Shown here: piece by piece, positions 1 through 7,750 of the stretch
Position numbering within the stretch: the stretch's first letter is position 1
How the letters are laid out: each line of letters starts with the position of its first letter
From: JBCBZH01 sp039815415
GTDB lineage: Bacteria; Bacteroidota; Rhodothermia; Rhodothermales; Rubricoccaceae
DNA length: 9,190 nucleotides
Assembly (NCBI GenBank): GCA_039815415.1
Contig: JBCBZH010000176.1
Coordinates: 1-9,190, forward strand
Reading direction: 5' to 3'
The notes under the pieces: generated by a model
Databases searched by the model: none
What the model saw: the letters and a program-made list of their open reading frames with translations, nothing else
Told to the model about the DNA's origin: nothing
Made by a program: the position numbers and the translations under genes

Positions 1-9
1 ACCTGCCTC

Positions 10-1239
10 ATGCCCATCCGCTACCTCACCTCCGGCGAATCTCATGGCCCGGCCCTCGTTGGCATCGTGGAGGGCATGCCCGCCGGAGTGCCCCTCCGTC
101 CCGATGACATCAACGAGCACCTGTCACGGCGCTGGCTCGGCTACGGGCGAGGCGGACGGGCCAAGTTCGAGCGCGACCGCGTGAATGTGCAGGCGGGCAT
201 CCGGTTCGAGCACACCATGGGCAGCCCCATCGCGCTGGTGGTGGAAAACGCGGCCTATCTGAAAGACCGCTCCGGGTGGCCCGAAGTGATGGCGGTCGAG
301 GGCGACGGCGAAGGTGTCGACGGGATCACGATGCCGCGCCCAGGTCATGCTGATCTCGCCGGCGCCCAGAAGTACGGGTTCGACCGGGAGCCCCGCGGCC
401 CCGACGTGCGGCCTGTCATTGACCGCTCCTCGGCACGCGAGACGGCCATGCGCGTCGCATGCTGCTCCGTTGCCCGTCAGATGCTCCGAGCGCTCGGCAT
501 CGAGGTGGGCAGCCACGTCGTCCGGCTGGGCGCCGTCGGGTACGCCAGCTCGAGCGACTGGATCGAGGCGCGCGACGCATTGCTGGCTGAGGGCGGCGCG
601 CGGGCGCTCTACGAAGCTGCTGACGCGAGCGAGGTGCGGATGCTGGATGCCGATCTGACGGCGCAGACCATCGACCACATCAACGAGACGAAGAAGGCCG
701 GAGACACGCTCGGAGGCGTCTATGAGGTCGTCGCAACGGGTGTGCCGGTCGGCCTGGGGTCGTACGTCCATTGGGACCGGCGCCTCGACGGTCGGCTTGC
801 GCAGGCCATCCTCTCTATTCAGGCCCAGAAGGCTGTGGAGTTAGGCGACGGCAACGAGGCGGGCTGGCGGCCGGGCTCTGAGGTCCACGATCCCATCGTC
901 GCCAGCTCGAGCGGCGGCTTCGGGCGCGCGTCTAACCACGCGGGCGGCGTAGAGGGCGGCGTGTCCAACGGGATGCCAATCCTCGTACGCGGCACCATGA
1001 AGCCGATCCCGACGCTCATCCGGCCTCTCGGCAGCGTGGACTTGGTAACTGGGATCGCGGAGCCGACGCGCTATGAGCGTAGCGACGTGACCAGTGTGCC
1101 CGCCGCCAGCACGGTCGCTGAGGCGACGGTGGCCTGGACGCTCGCCGAGGCGCTGTTGGATCGCTACGGGGCAGACACCTTTGAGGCCTTGCGCGATCGG
1201 GTGGACGCAGATCGGGCCGCAGGGCTGGGCGCGAGCTGA
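10..1239 (+). CDS. aroC: Chorismate synthase
   Basis: Converts 5-enolpyruvylshikimate-3-phosphate to chorismate with loss of phosphate, the last step of the shikimate pathway, in the cytosol. The reaction needs reduced FMN, although there is no net redox change. All three family signatures are visible: GESHG at residues 9-13 (His12), RPGHAD at 110-115 (His113, the second catalytic histidine), RSSARETAMRVA at 139-150, and RSD followed by P at 357-364 (Asp359). GYGRGGR near residue 45 matches the usual FMN/substrate region. The start at base 10 puts the family's normal N-terminus (MxIRYLTxGESHG) in place, so the gene is complete although it begins at the window edge. At 409 aa it is slightly longer than the usual 360-400, the excess being a short C-terminal tail. 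No flavin reductase domain is fused, so FMN reduction must come from elsewhere. crtI follows 128 bp later on the same strand. Confidence 0.97.
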   Translation: MPIRYLTSGESHGPALVGIVEGMPAGVPLRPDDINEHLSRRWLGYGRGGRAKFERDRVNVQAGIRFEHTMGSPIALVVENAAYLKDRSGWPEVMAVEGDGEGVDGITMPRPGHADLAGAQKYGFDREPRGPDVRPVIDRSSARETAMRVACCSVARQMLRALGIEVGSHVVRLGAVGYASSSDWIEARDALLAEGGARALYEAADASEVRMLDADLTAQTIDHINETKKAGDTLGGVYEVVATGVPVGLGSYVHWDRRLDGRLAQAILSIQAQKAVELGDGNEAGWRPGSEVHDPIVASSSGGFGRASNHAGGVEGGVSNGMPILVRGTMKPIPTLIRPLGSVDLVTGIAEPTRYERSDVTSVPAASTVAEATVAWTLAEALLDRYGADTFEALRDRVDADRAAGLGAS

Positions 1240-1367
1240 GGCGTTGGGGCGCTCTGCGTCCAGAACTTGACGAACAAAGCACCTCGCGAGCCGAAACCCC
1301 CAACACCCAGCCGGGTTGACCGAGCACCAACTTTCACTCCCGACTGAAAGCCACCCGCTCGATCTTC

Positions 1368-2993
1368 ATGTCCTCCTGGATTCGCACCCTCGCCAAGCGC
1401 TCCGACGCCCGTCTCAACGATTCGACATCGCCCACGCTGGCAGGGCCTGAGGCGCCCCACGTGGTGGTGATCGGCGCCGGATTCGGCGGGCTGGCGGCTG
1501 CAGTGCGGCTGCTGGTGCGTGGCTACCGTGTCACCATCGTGGACCGTCTGGACCAGCCGGGCGGCCGCGCGCGGGTCAGCACGGTCCCCGGGGAGGGAGG
1601 CGAGTACACGTTCGACATGGGACCGACGCTCATCACGGCGCCGTTTCTCTTCGATGAGCTGTGGGAGCTGGCCGGGGAGCGGCGTGAGGACCACGTCGAG
1701 ATGGTGCCGACGACGCCGTTCTACCGCATCCGCTTCGATGACGGCGAGGTGTTCGAGTACACCGGCGACCGTGAAGCCATGGAGCGTGAGATCGCGCGCT
1801 TCAACCCGGACGACGTGGCGGGCTACCGGCGCTTCCTCGCCAAGAGCGAGCAGATCTTCGAGACCGGTTTCCTCGAACTGGGGCACGTCCCCTTCGGCAA
1901 AGTGACGGACATGGCGAAGATCATCCCGTCGATGGTGCTCCTCGAGAGCCACCGGACGGTCTACGGGCTGGTGGCGAAGTACATCAAGGATAAACGGCTC
2001 CGGCAGGTGTTCAGCTTCCACCCGCTGCTGGTGGGCGGCAATCCGTTTTCTACGACGTCCATCTATGCGCTCATCGCCTACCTGGAGCGCCACTGGGGGG
2101 TCTGGTACGCCATGGGCGGAACCGGGGCGATGGTGACGGGCATCGCCGAGCTGATCGAGCGCCTGGGCGGCACGTTCCGGTTCGGTGAGACCGTCGCCCA
2201 GATCACCGCTGAGAAGACCGCCAGCTCGAGCCGGGCGACGGGCGTGCGCCTCGAGAGCGGTGAGCACATTCCTGCGGATCTGGTGGTGTCCAACGCCGAT
2301 GCTGCGTGGACCTACCGCCATCTCGTGGCCCCAGAGCATCGGAAGACCTGGACCAACAAGAAGGTGGACAACACGAAGCTCTCAATGAGCCTTTTCGTCT
2401 GGTACTTCGGCACCGACCGGCAGTACGAGGACGTGGCCCACCACACCATCCTCCTCGGGCCGCGCTACAAGGCGTTGCTGGACGACATCTTTGAGAACAA
2501 GGTGCTCGCCAACGACTTCTCGCTCTACCTCCATCGCCCCAGCGCCACCGATGCCAGCATGGCTCCTCCGGGGCACGATTGCTTCTACGTGCTGTCGCCG
2601 GTCCCGCACCTCGAGAGCGGAACCAACTGGGAAGCGGAGACGGAGCGGTACCGGCAGGCTGTAGAGCGGTACCTCGAGGCGACCGTTCTGCCCGGTCTGT
2701 CCAAGCACGTCACGGCCAGCCTCGCGCTGACGCCGAAGGAGTTCCACGAGGACTACCTCTCGCTCAAGGGAGCTGCGTTCTCTATCCAGCCACAACTCCT
2801 CCAGAGCGCCTACTTCCGCCCTCACAACAAGTCGGAAGACGTGGACGGTCTCTTCCTGGTCGGGGCCGGGACACACCCAGGGGCGGGAATGCCAGGCGTG
2901 CTGTCGTCAGCTCGAGTGCTGGACACCATCGTGCCGGACCCCGGCGAGCTGGCGACCACCCTTGGGCGCGTGACGGAAGCCACTCCCGCCTGA
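1368..2993 (+). CDS. crtI: Phytoene desaturase (CrtI family)
   Basis: FAD-dependent desaturase of the CrtI family, expected to introduce the double bonds that turn colourless phytoene into coloured carotenoids such as lycopene. The Rossmann dinucleotide motif VIGAGFGGL is at residues 34-42, followed by the acidic residue of the second strand (IVDR). An FDMGPTLI block typical of these enzymes lies near residues 84-91. The C-terminal phytoene-dehydrogenase signature LFLVGAGTHPGAGMPG is at 495-510. The 541 aa length is a little above the usual 490-520 because of about 30 residues before the FAD motif with no sign of a signal peptide. A GTG at base 1461 (residue 32) is an alternative start that would remove this extension. 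No Shine-Dalgarno site precedes either start. Family members also act as diapophytoene desaturases or carotenoid oxygenases, so the exact substrate is inferred. No other crt gene is in the window. Confidence 0.93.
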   Translation: MSSWIRTLAKRSDARLNDSTSPTLAGPEAPHVVVIGAGFGGLAAAVRLLVRGYRVTIVDRLDQPGGRARVSTVPGEGGEYTFDMGPTLITAPFLFDELWELAGERREDHVEMVPTTPFYRIRFDDGEVFEYTGDREAMEREIARFNPDDVAGYRRFLAKSEQIFETGFLELGHVPFGKVTDMAKIIPSMVLLESHRTVYGLVAKYIKDKRLRQVFSFHPLLVGGNPFSTTSIYALIAYLERHWGVWYAMGGTGAMVTGIAELIERLGGTFRFGETVAQITAEKTASSSRATGVRLESGEHIPADLVVSNADAAWTYRHLVAPEHRKTWTNKKVDNTKLSMSLFVWYFGTDRQYEDVAHHTILLGPRYKALLDDIFENKVLANDFSLYLHRPSATDASMAPPGHDCFYVLSPVPHLESGTNWEAETERYRQAVERYLEATVLPGLSKHVTASLALTPKEFHEDYLSLKGAAFSIQPQLLQSAYFRPHNKSEDVDGLFLVGAGTHPGAGMPGVLSSARVLDTIVPDPGELATTLGRVTEATPA

Positions 2994-3003
2994 GGTTGAC
3001 CAC

Positions 3004-3048
3004 GGCCCGTTCGGGGCCTCATGCCAGGCCGACGGGCTGGCGCATGAG
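3004..3048 (+). terminator. Paired hairpins after crtI
   Basis: Two stem-loops lie just after the crtI stop. The first pairs GGCCC (3004-3008) with GGGCC (3014-3018). The second pairs CTCATGC (3018-3024) with GCATGAG (3042-3048) and can extend inward with bulges. No T-tract follows either, so this is a candidate for Rho-type termination, pausing or 3'-end protection rather than a classical intrinsic terminator. The two stems share base 3018 and could compete. Confidence 0.35.
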
Positions 3049-3154
3049 CGCCCGGAGTGGGACTCTGGCGTGACAAACTGCGAGGCCAGTCCCCAGTTGG
3101 GACGGTCTCGCCGCGATCTGTGGTTACAAATGGGCACCACCGACACACCTTTCG

Positions 3155-3472
3155 ATGTCTGATCCACGCCCGACCCAGACCTGGATTGCTCCGCTCCTCG
3201 CAGACTTTCCTGAGACTGTTCGTAAGCAGCGAGTGGTTCAGCTCGCCCGGACGTTGGATGCGCACCTCGCGAAGCCAACTCCGAAGATCAACACCCTCGC
3301 GGTGGCACACAGGGAGGAGGGAAACCGCCTCTGGTGGCGGATCAAGGGGGAGTACGAAGCTCTCGAGGCGTACCACATCGCCTACTTGCGTCGCCAGCGC
3401 GTCATGTTCGCTGCAGCGGCAGTGGTGGTGATGATGACGATCGGGTCGCTCGCCGCGGTCGGACTCGTGTAG
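3155..3472 (+). CDS. Small tail-anchored membrane protein, unknown function
   Basis: A 105-residue protein I do not recognise. Residues 1-83 are soluble and mixed-charge with several predicted amphipathic stretches (for example 17-40 and 55-80). Residues 84-105 form one very hydrophobic segment (MFAAAAVVVMMTIGSLAAVGLV) that runs to the last residue. The basic run RRQR at 79-82 directly before it suggests the soluble part stays in the cytoplasm, giving a tail-anchored topology. A competing frame across 3057-3431 gives an Arg/Ser-rich translation without such organisation and was not chosen. No ribosome binding site is visible before the ATG at 3155. The stop lies 3 nt from the stop of the convergent gene. 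Coding status is supported by organised hydrophobicity and GC-rich third positions rather than by homology. Confidence 0.7.
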   Translation: MSDPRPTQTWIAPLLADFPETVRKQRVVQLARTLDAHLAKPTPKINTLAVAHREEGNRLWWRIKGEYEALEAYHIAYLRRQRVMFAAAAVVVMMTIGSLAAVGLV

Positions 3473-3475
3473 TCG

Positions 3476-3808
3476 TTATTCGCCTCGAAGGCGAGCGAGC
3501 GTCTCGGCGTCCAGAAGATCCGCGAGGCTGTTGCCGGATCGGGGCGCCGGGCGCTCCTTGCGACGTTTCCGCGTCGGCTTGCCCGGAGCCTTGGACGTGC
3601 CCGGAGACGTGGAGGAGCTGGCGTCGGGCTCGGGTGGTTTCTCCGACTTGGGCGTGGACAGATTGATGGTCTGCTGAACGACGGGCGCTGGGCCTTTGCG
3701 CTTGCGCTTCCGACGGGAGGGAGCCTTGCCAGTGGACAGGTCCAGCGTGAACCCCTGGTCTTCACTCGGAGGAGACGGAGACGAGTCGGCAGCGTGTGAG
3801 TCGGCCAT
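3476..3808 (-). CDS. Small basic, disordered protein of unknown function
   Basis: A 110-residue protein rich in Pro, Ser, Lys and Arg, not recognised as a family member. It begins with an acidic/serine-rich stretch (about 1-20). It then carries two related basic blocks: KAP..RRKRKRKGPAP at 28-42 and KAP..RKRRKERPAP at 73-89, an internal duplication with a similar LST segment before each or between them (24-26, 50-52). It ends in a short likely helix, SLADLLDAETLARLRGE (94-110), the only segment that looks foldable. There are no cysteines, signal peptide or membrane segment. The charge suggests binding to nucleic acid or another polyanion, which is inference only. It starts 28 bp after the copA stop on the same strand, so it could be read through from the copper operon, but a candidate promoter also lies in the end of copA. 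Confidence 0.68.
   Translation of the reverse strand: MADSHAADSSPSPPSEDQGFTLDLSTGKAPSRRKRKRKGPAPVVQQTINLSTPKSEKPPEPDASSSTSPGTSKAPGKPTRKRRKERPAPRSGNSLADLLDAETLARLRGE
3480..3494. terminator. Short hairpin at the convergent gene ends
   Basis: TCGCCT (3480-3485) pairs with AGGCGA (3489-3494) across a 3-nt CGA loop. It sits 8 nt after the stop of the + gene and over the last codons of the convergent minus-strand gene. There is no clear T-tract on either side, so a bidirectional terminator role is only suggested by position. Confidence 0.3.
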
Positions 3809-3821
3809 GCGGATGCTGTAG

Positions 3822-3854
3822 AAAACCTATCTGAAGCTAGCTCTGGACGGTAAA
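3822..3854 (-). promoter_or_regulatory. Candidate Bacteroidota-type promoter for the basic protein gene
   Basis: On the minus strand, TAGGTTTT (3829-3822) matches the Bacteroidota -7 consensus TAnnTTTG except for the last base. TTTA (3854-3851) lies 21 nt upstream, where TTTG is expected at -33. It overlaps the 3' end of copA. The predicted RNA would start only about 8-10 nt before the ATG at 3808, giving an unusually short leader. Confidence 0.3.
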
Positions 3855-6455
3855 GCCTGCGTCTTCAATGGCCGCCACCAACTCAGCTCGAGGTGTCGAG
3901 CTGTCGACCTTGACCTCGGCGTGGCCGATCTCGACCGAATGAACCGTGACGCCCTCCACACCATCAAGAGCTTTCTGGACGGCGCCAACGCAGTGGTTGC
4001 AACTCATGCCGTCGATGGTGAGCGTTTCAGTTGAGGGGGTAGGCACGTCAGACATGGCAGGGGGGAGGGCAGTAGGAGTAAAGCCGCGCAGGCGAAGGCT
4101 GTTGGTGACGACGGAGACCGACGAGAGCGCCATCGCCGCTGAGGCGAAGATGGGCGAGAGCAGCCAGCCGGTGACCGGGTAGAGCACGCCTGCAGCGAGA
4201 GGAATGCCGATCACATTGTAGACGAACGCGAAGAAGAGGTTCTGGCGGATCGTCCCCATCGTGCGATGGGAGAGACCAACCGCGTCCGCCAGCGCGCTGA
4301 GATCCGGGCGCATCAGTGTCACGTCGGCAGCCTCGATGGCGACATCGGTCCCCGTTCCAATGGCGACGCCCACGTCGGCTTGCGCCAACGCAGGGGCGTC
4401 GTTGATGCCGTCGCCCACGTGGGCGACGGTGTGGCCGTCGTCCTGCAAGCGTGCGACGTGTGCAGCCTTCTCCTCGGGCCGCACGCCCGCCACCACCGTG
4501 TCGATGCCAACCTCCGCTCCGACCGCCTCAGCGGCCAGAGGGGCATCGCCCGTCAGCATCACCAGCTCGAGGTTGCGCTCGTGGAGTGCTGCGACCGCCC
4601 TCGAGCTGGTGGCACGAACCGTATCCGCCAGCCCGATCACGCCCGCGGGGGAGCCGTCTACGGCAACGCGTACGGTGGTCCAGCCAGGGCGCCGGAGCGA
4701 GCGCTCGGTGCCTTCCCAGCCATCGCCGTCGAGGCGGCCCACCTGGACCGCTTGTCCCTCTACAACGGCGCGGACGCCCGCGCCGGTCTCGGTCTCAAAA
4801 CCGAGCGCGGCTCCGAGCGCCAGCTCACGGTTGGCAGCGGCCTGGACGATGGCTTCAGCCAGCGGGTGCTCGCTCGGGCGCTCTGCCGACGCCGCCAGCC
4901 TGAGCACCTCATCGTCCGTCCAGTCGCCGACCGTCGCCAGCCCCACGAGCTGGGGACGGCCCTCGGTCACGGTTCCGGTCTTGTCCAGCGTCAGGGCGTT
5001 GACGGCAGCTAGGGATTCCACAGCATCACCACCCTTGTAGAGCACACCCAACTCAGCGCCGCGTCCGCTGGCCACCAGGATGGCGGTCGGCGTCGCTAGC
5101 CCGAGGGCGCACGGGCAGGCGATGATGAGCACCGAGACCGACGTGAGCAGCGCATACGTCAGGCGCGGCTCCGGCCCGATACTCATCCAGACGACGAATG
5201 TGACGGCTGCAATCGCCAGCACGATGGGGACGAACACGCCCGCCACGCGGTCGGCAAGACGCTGGATGGGCGCGCGTCGGCCCTGGGCCTCCCGGACGAG
5301 CCGAACGATGGTCTGCAGCGTGGTGTCAGCCCCGACGCGCGTAACGCGCATCGTGAAGGCGCCTGCCCGGTTGATCGTAGCGCCCGTCACCGGGTCACCC
5401 TCGGTTTTGTCCACCGGCAGGGGCTCGCCAGTCACCATGCTCTCGTCGATGGCCGAATGCCCGCTCTCAATGACGCCATCGGTCGGCACCCGCTCGCCCG
5501 GACGCACCTCGAGGCGGTCGCCCACCTGCACAGCGTTCAACGCAATCTCTGCCACCGACCCGTCCGCTTCGAGCTGGCGAGCCGTCTGCGGCTGGAGGTC
5601 GATCAACCGTTCGATGGCCTCGCCAGCCCGACCCTTCGCGCGGGCCTCGAGCAGCCGTCCCAGGAGAATCAGCGTCACGATGACAGCGGCCGCCTCGAAG
5701 TAGACGGCCGGCATGGTGCCGGTCGCCTGTATGAAGGGCGCGGGCCAGATCGTGGCGATGGCGCTGTAGACGTAGGCTGCGCCCACGCCCATCGCGACGA
5801 GCGTGTTCATGTCGGCTGCGCCGTGGCGGGCGGCCTGCGCGGCGAGGCGGAAGAAGCGCCCACCACTCCACAGCACCACGGGCGTCGTCAGCGCGAACAG
5901 CACCCAGCGCATCCCAGGGAAGTCGATGGCGCCGTGAGCCATCGAGAGGACCACTACTGGGAGCGTGAGCACGCCTGCGATCCACGTCTGGCGCCGCAGC
6001 GTGCGGATCTCTCTCGCGCGGGCCTCGGCAGGCGTCTCCGTGTCCGTCTCGACGTCGCCGGCTAGCCCGTGCTCAGCCAGTCGATTCGCCAGCTCGGTGG
6101 GCTGGATGGTACCTGAGAGGGTGATGATCTCAGCGACCTCGTTCTGAATGCTCGCCTGAAGCACGCTGGGGATGCCTGCAAGCCAGTCACCGATGTCTGT
6201 CTCGGTCACAGAGGCGTCATTGAGGGGAATCCGGGTGGTGTCCGTTCGTACGCCATAGCCGCTCGCGATGACGGCGTCGGCGAGCTGGCGAGCATCGGCG
6301 GTTTCTGGATCGAAGGAGACCGCTGCCTCGCCGGTGGCGAAGTTGACCGCTGCCTCGGAGACGCCCTCCGCCTTCGCCAGCCCGCGTTCGACACGGCCTG
6401 CGCAGGCCGCGCACGTCATGCCCTCAACCGGGAGTGTGAGACGGGATTTCGACAT
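3837..6455 (-). CDS. copA: Cu+-exporting P1B-type ATPase with N- and C-terminal HMA domains
   Basis: Inner-membrane pump that expels Cu+ from the cytosol using ATP. Numbered from the ATG at 6455 (872 aa): an HMA domain at about 5-70 with GMTCAAC (Cys15, Cys18); a second HMA-shaped segment at about 74-136 with no cysteines; eight membrane helices beginning near 157; the actuator TGE at 342-344; CPC at 447-449 in TM6; the phosphorylated Asp491 in DKTGT; His530-Pro531; and GDGIND at 681-686. The Cu+ signature residues Tyr746-Asn747 (TM7) and Met775..Ser778-Ser779 (TM8) are present, which argues for Cu+ rather than Zn/Cd. A further HMA domain with GMSCNHC (Cys819, Cys822) forms the C-terminus. 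A GTG start at 6509 would add 18 Arg-rich residues. The ATG is preferred because it gives the usual short lead to the HMA domain. The gene lies 74 bp after the propeller lipoprotein gene. Confidence 0.95.
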   Translation of the reverse strand: MSKSRLTLPVEGMTCAACAGRVERGLAKAEGVSEAAVNFATGEAAVSFDPETADARQLADAVIASGYGVRTDTTRIPLNDASVTETDIGDWLAGIPSVLQASIQNEVAEIITLSGTIQPTELANRLAEHGLAGDVETDTETPAEARAREIRTLRRQTWIAGVLTLPVVVLSMAHGAIDFPGMRWVLFALTTPVVLWSGGRFFRLAAQAARHGAADMNTLVAMGVGAAYVYSAIATIWPAPFIQATGTMPAVYFEAAAVIVTLILLGRLLEARAKGRAGEAIERLIDLQPQTARQLEADGSVAEIALNAVQVGDRLEVRPGERVPTDGVIESGHSAIDESMVTGEPLPVDKTEGDPVTGATINRAGAFTMRVTRVGADTTLQTIVRLVREAQGRRAPIQRLADRVAGVFVPIVLAIAAVTFVVWMSIGPEPRLTYALLTSVSVLIIACPCALGLATPTAILVASGRGAELGVLYKGGDAVESLAAVNALTLDKTGTVTEGRPQLVGLATVGDWTDDEVLRLAASAERPSEHPLAEAIVQAAANRELALGAALGFETETGAGVRAVVEGQAVQVGRLDGDGWEGTERSLRRPGWTTVRVAVDGSPAGVIGLADTVRATSSRAVAALHERNLELVMLTGDAPLAAEAVGAEVGIDTVVAGVRPEEKAAHVARLQDDGHTVAHVGDGINDAPALAQADVGVAIGTGTDVAIEAADVTLMRPDLSALADAVGLSHRTMGTIRQNLFFAFVYNVIGIPLAAGVLYPVTGWLLSPIFASAAMALSSVSVVTNSLRLRGFTPTALPPAMSDVPTPSTETLTIDGMSCNHCVGAVQKALDGVEGVTVHSVEIGHAEVKVDSSTPRAELVAAIEDAGFTVQS

Positions 6456-6461
6456 AGGGCT

Positions 6462-6490
6462 GGAACGGATGGAGCGGACGACTCCGTTCC
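6462..6490 (-). promoter_or_regulatory. Perfect 8-bp inverted repeat before copA
   Basis: GGAACGGA (6462-6469) and TCCGTTCC (6483-6490) form a perfect inverted repeat with a 13-nt spacer, ending 6 nt before the copA ATG. On the minus-strand RNA it could fold into a hairpin over the ribosome landing site. As DNA it could be an operator. It does not match the CueR or CopY boxes I know. A second perfect palindrome, CCTGCGCAGG, lies at 6492-6501. Confidence 0.45.
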
Positions 6491-6529
6491 GCCTGCGCAG
6501 GGTTTCCACAGCTGGAGGCGGGTCCAGAG

Positions 6530-7750
6530 TCAGCGATTCAGCGAGACGACCGCCGTCTGCAGCGGCACCGCCGCGCTCGGATGGGTCCAGGCCGCGAGCA
6601 CGCGACCCTCAACGGCGACGATGCGAGGAATCCCGCTATCTCGTCCGCTACTCACCGTTGCCACGTCGAGGGTTTCGATGCGATCTCCCGTCAGCCCGAT
6701 GCGTCGGACGCGAAACACCGCGTCGTCCTCCACACGCTCCAGCCATCCGACCACCGAATCGCCAGAAGGAAGAAGTGCTACAGAGACACGTCCGATGGGA
6801 TCGCCATCGTCGATTGGAACCGGGGGGCCGAACGTGGCGCCACCGTCCTCCGAGACAGCAAGCTTCACGCCCACGGAGTCGGCGCCGGTGTACCACGCCA
6901 GCGCGACGCGATCTCCCTGTGACGCCAGCGCAGGGCCATTGACCGGACACGCGTTGATCTCCCATCCATCGGGATGGACCGTTACGGGCTCCGTCCAGCC
7001 ACCCTCGAGCTGGCGAACGACAGAGATGTCTCGGATCTCGGAATCTGTGCGATCGCGGTAGGCGACCACCAGCCCATTCGGTGTGGCGACGGCGGCCGTC
7101 GGGCAGCAGTCGCACACCTTGTCGTCCAGCACGGCTTCGTTCGCCAGCGCGTCGTTCGATCCGAGCGTGGCGAAACGGAGCGTCATGGAGCCGCTGTGGT
7201 GGCCGTGCCCTCCAGCCTGCTCGCGCCCATCGAGCCACACCAGCCCGGCGCGGTCGCCGACGGGCACTACAGACACGAAGCCGTGTTCCGCCGCCAGCCC
7301 GTCCGTGTGTGGCGTGATCGGGTCGGACCATGTGGCGCCGTCCGTAGAGAGCCGGGCGCGGACATCGTAGGCGTAGCCGCCTGCGGGCTGGCGAACGAGT
7401 GTGTGCGCCACGGTTTGCCCATTCGGCAGCTCGATGACGCCTGGCGTGTCGGCCCAGTTGACGAACCAGTCGGATCCGGTGTCCGCTGTCCGTGGTGCAG
7501 ACCATCCAGTGTCGGCCCATACCGCGTAGCGCAGAAGGTGCTGGTCGCTTGCAGGCTGCGTCCACGAGAGAATGGCGCCACCGTCGGGTGTCGCACTCAG
7601 GCGGGGACGACCACTCTCGGGTCCTGCGGGCGTCGCGATGTGCGCGATGCCGGAGGGCAGCGGTGGAGAGGGCGGAGTTTCAGAGGTGTCCGTGGCACAC
7701 CCCGCCAGCGCGAGGCCTGCTACAAAGCCCACAGATAGAGCGAGCCGCAT
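6530..7750 (-). CDS. Beta-propeller lipoprotein with Cys/His/Met metal-type motifs
   Basis: A 406-residue secreted lipoprotein with a sialidase/BNR-like propeller fold. The signal peptide ends in the lipobox LAGC, with Cys18 as the lipidated residue, so the protein is anchored in the cell envelope. Asp-box-type motifs STDGATW (135-141, one residue short) and SEDGGATF (300-307, canonical) and repeated strand-turn patterns support the propeller. I see no FRIP motif or assignable sialidase catalytic residues, so sialidase activity is doubtful despite the likely automatic label. Instead it carries a GGHGHHSGSM loop (His182, His184, His185, Met189) and VCDCCP (Cys213, Cys215, Cys216), plus an isolated Cys268 in NACPVNGP. 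These are plausible copper ligands. Its ATG overlaps the stop of the upstream CopG-like gene by one base (TGATG), implying translational coupling, and copA follows 74 bp downstream. A copper-binding or copper-delivery role is inferred. Confidence 0.88.
   Translation of the reverse strand: MRLALSVGFVAGLALAGCATDTSETPPSPPLPSGIAHIATPAGPESGRPRLSATPDGGAILSWTQPASDQHLLRYAVWADTGWSAPRTADTGSDWFVNWADTPGVIELPNGQTVAHTLVRQPAGGYAYDVRARLSTDGATWSDPITPHTDGLAAEHGFVSVVPVGDRAGLVWLDGREQAGGHGHHSGSMTLRFATLGSNDALANEAVLDDKVCDCCPTAAVATPNGLVVAYRDRTDSEIRDISVVRQLEGGWTEPVTVHPDGWEINACPVNGPALASQGDRVALAWYTGADSVGVKLAVSEDGGATFGPPVPIDDGDPIGRVSVALLPSGDSVVGWLERVEDDAVFRVRRIGLTGDRIETLDVATVSSGRDSGIPRIVAVEGRVLAAWTHPSAAVPLQTAVVSLNR

Noticed and set aside
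124..771. 215-aa open frame antisense to aroC
   Set aside because: Shadow of chorismate synthase codons; no motif or start context.
1164..2339. 391-aa open frame antisense to crtI
   Set aside because: It lies opposite a gene with clear family motifs. Its translation is His/Arg/Asp-rich without recognisable domains, typical of antisense frames in GC-rich genes.
3097..3132. Promoter for the small membrane protein (TTG at 3097, TACAAATG at 3125)
   Set aside because: The -7 match is poor and the 25-nt spacing too long for the Bacteroidota consensus.
3057..3431. Alternative + frame overlapping the small membrane protein
   Set aside because: Arg/Ser-rich without organised segments, whereas the 3155 frame ends in a clean transmembrane helix.
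4261..5040. Long + strand frames opposite copA
   Set aside because: Ala/Ser/Arg-rich translations opposite conserved ATPase motifs; two different + frames are open at once, as expected of GC-rich antisense DNA.
6974..7738. 254-aa + strand frame opposite the propeller gene
   Set aside because: The minus-strand frame has a signal peptide, lipobox and propeller motifs; this one has none.
6530..7750. True exo-alpha-sialidase function
   Set aside because: Asp-box motifs support only the propeller fold; no FRIP motif or assignable catalytic residues were found.
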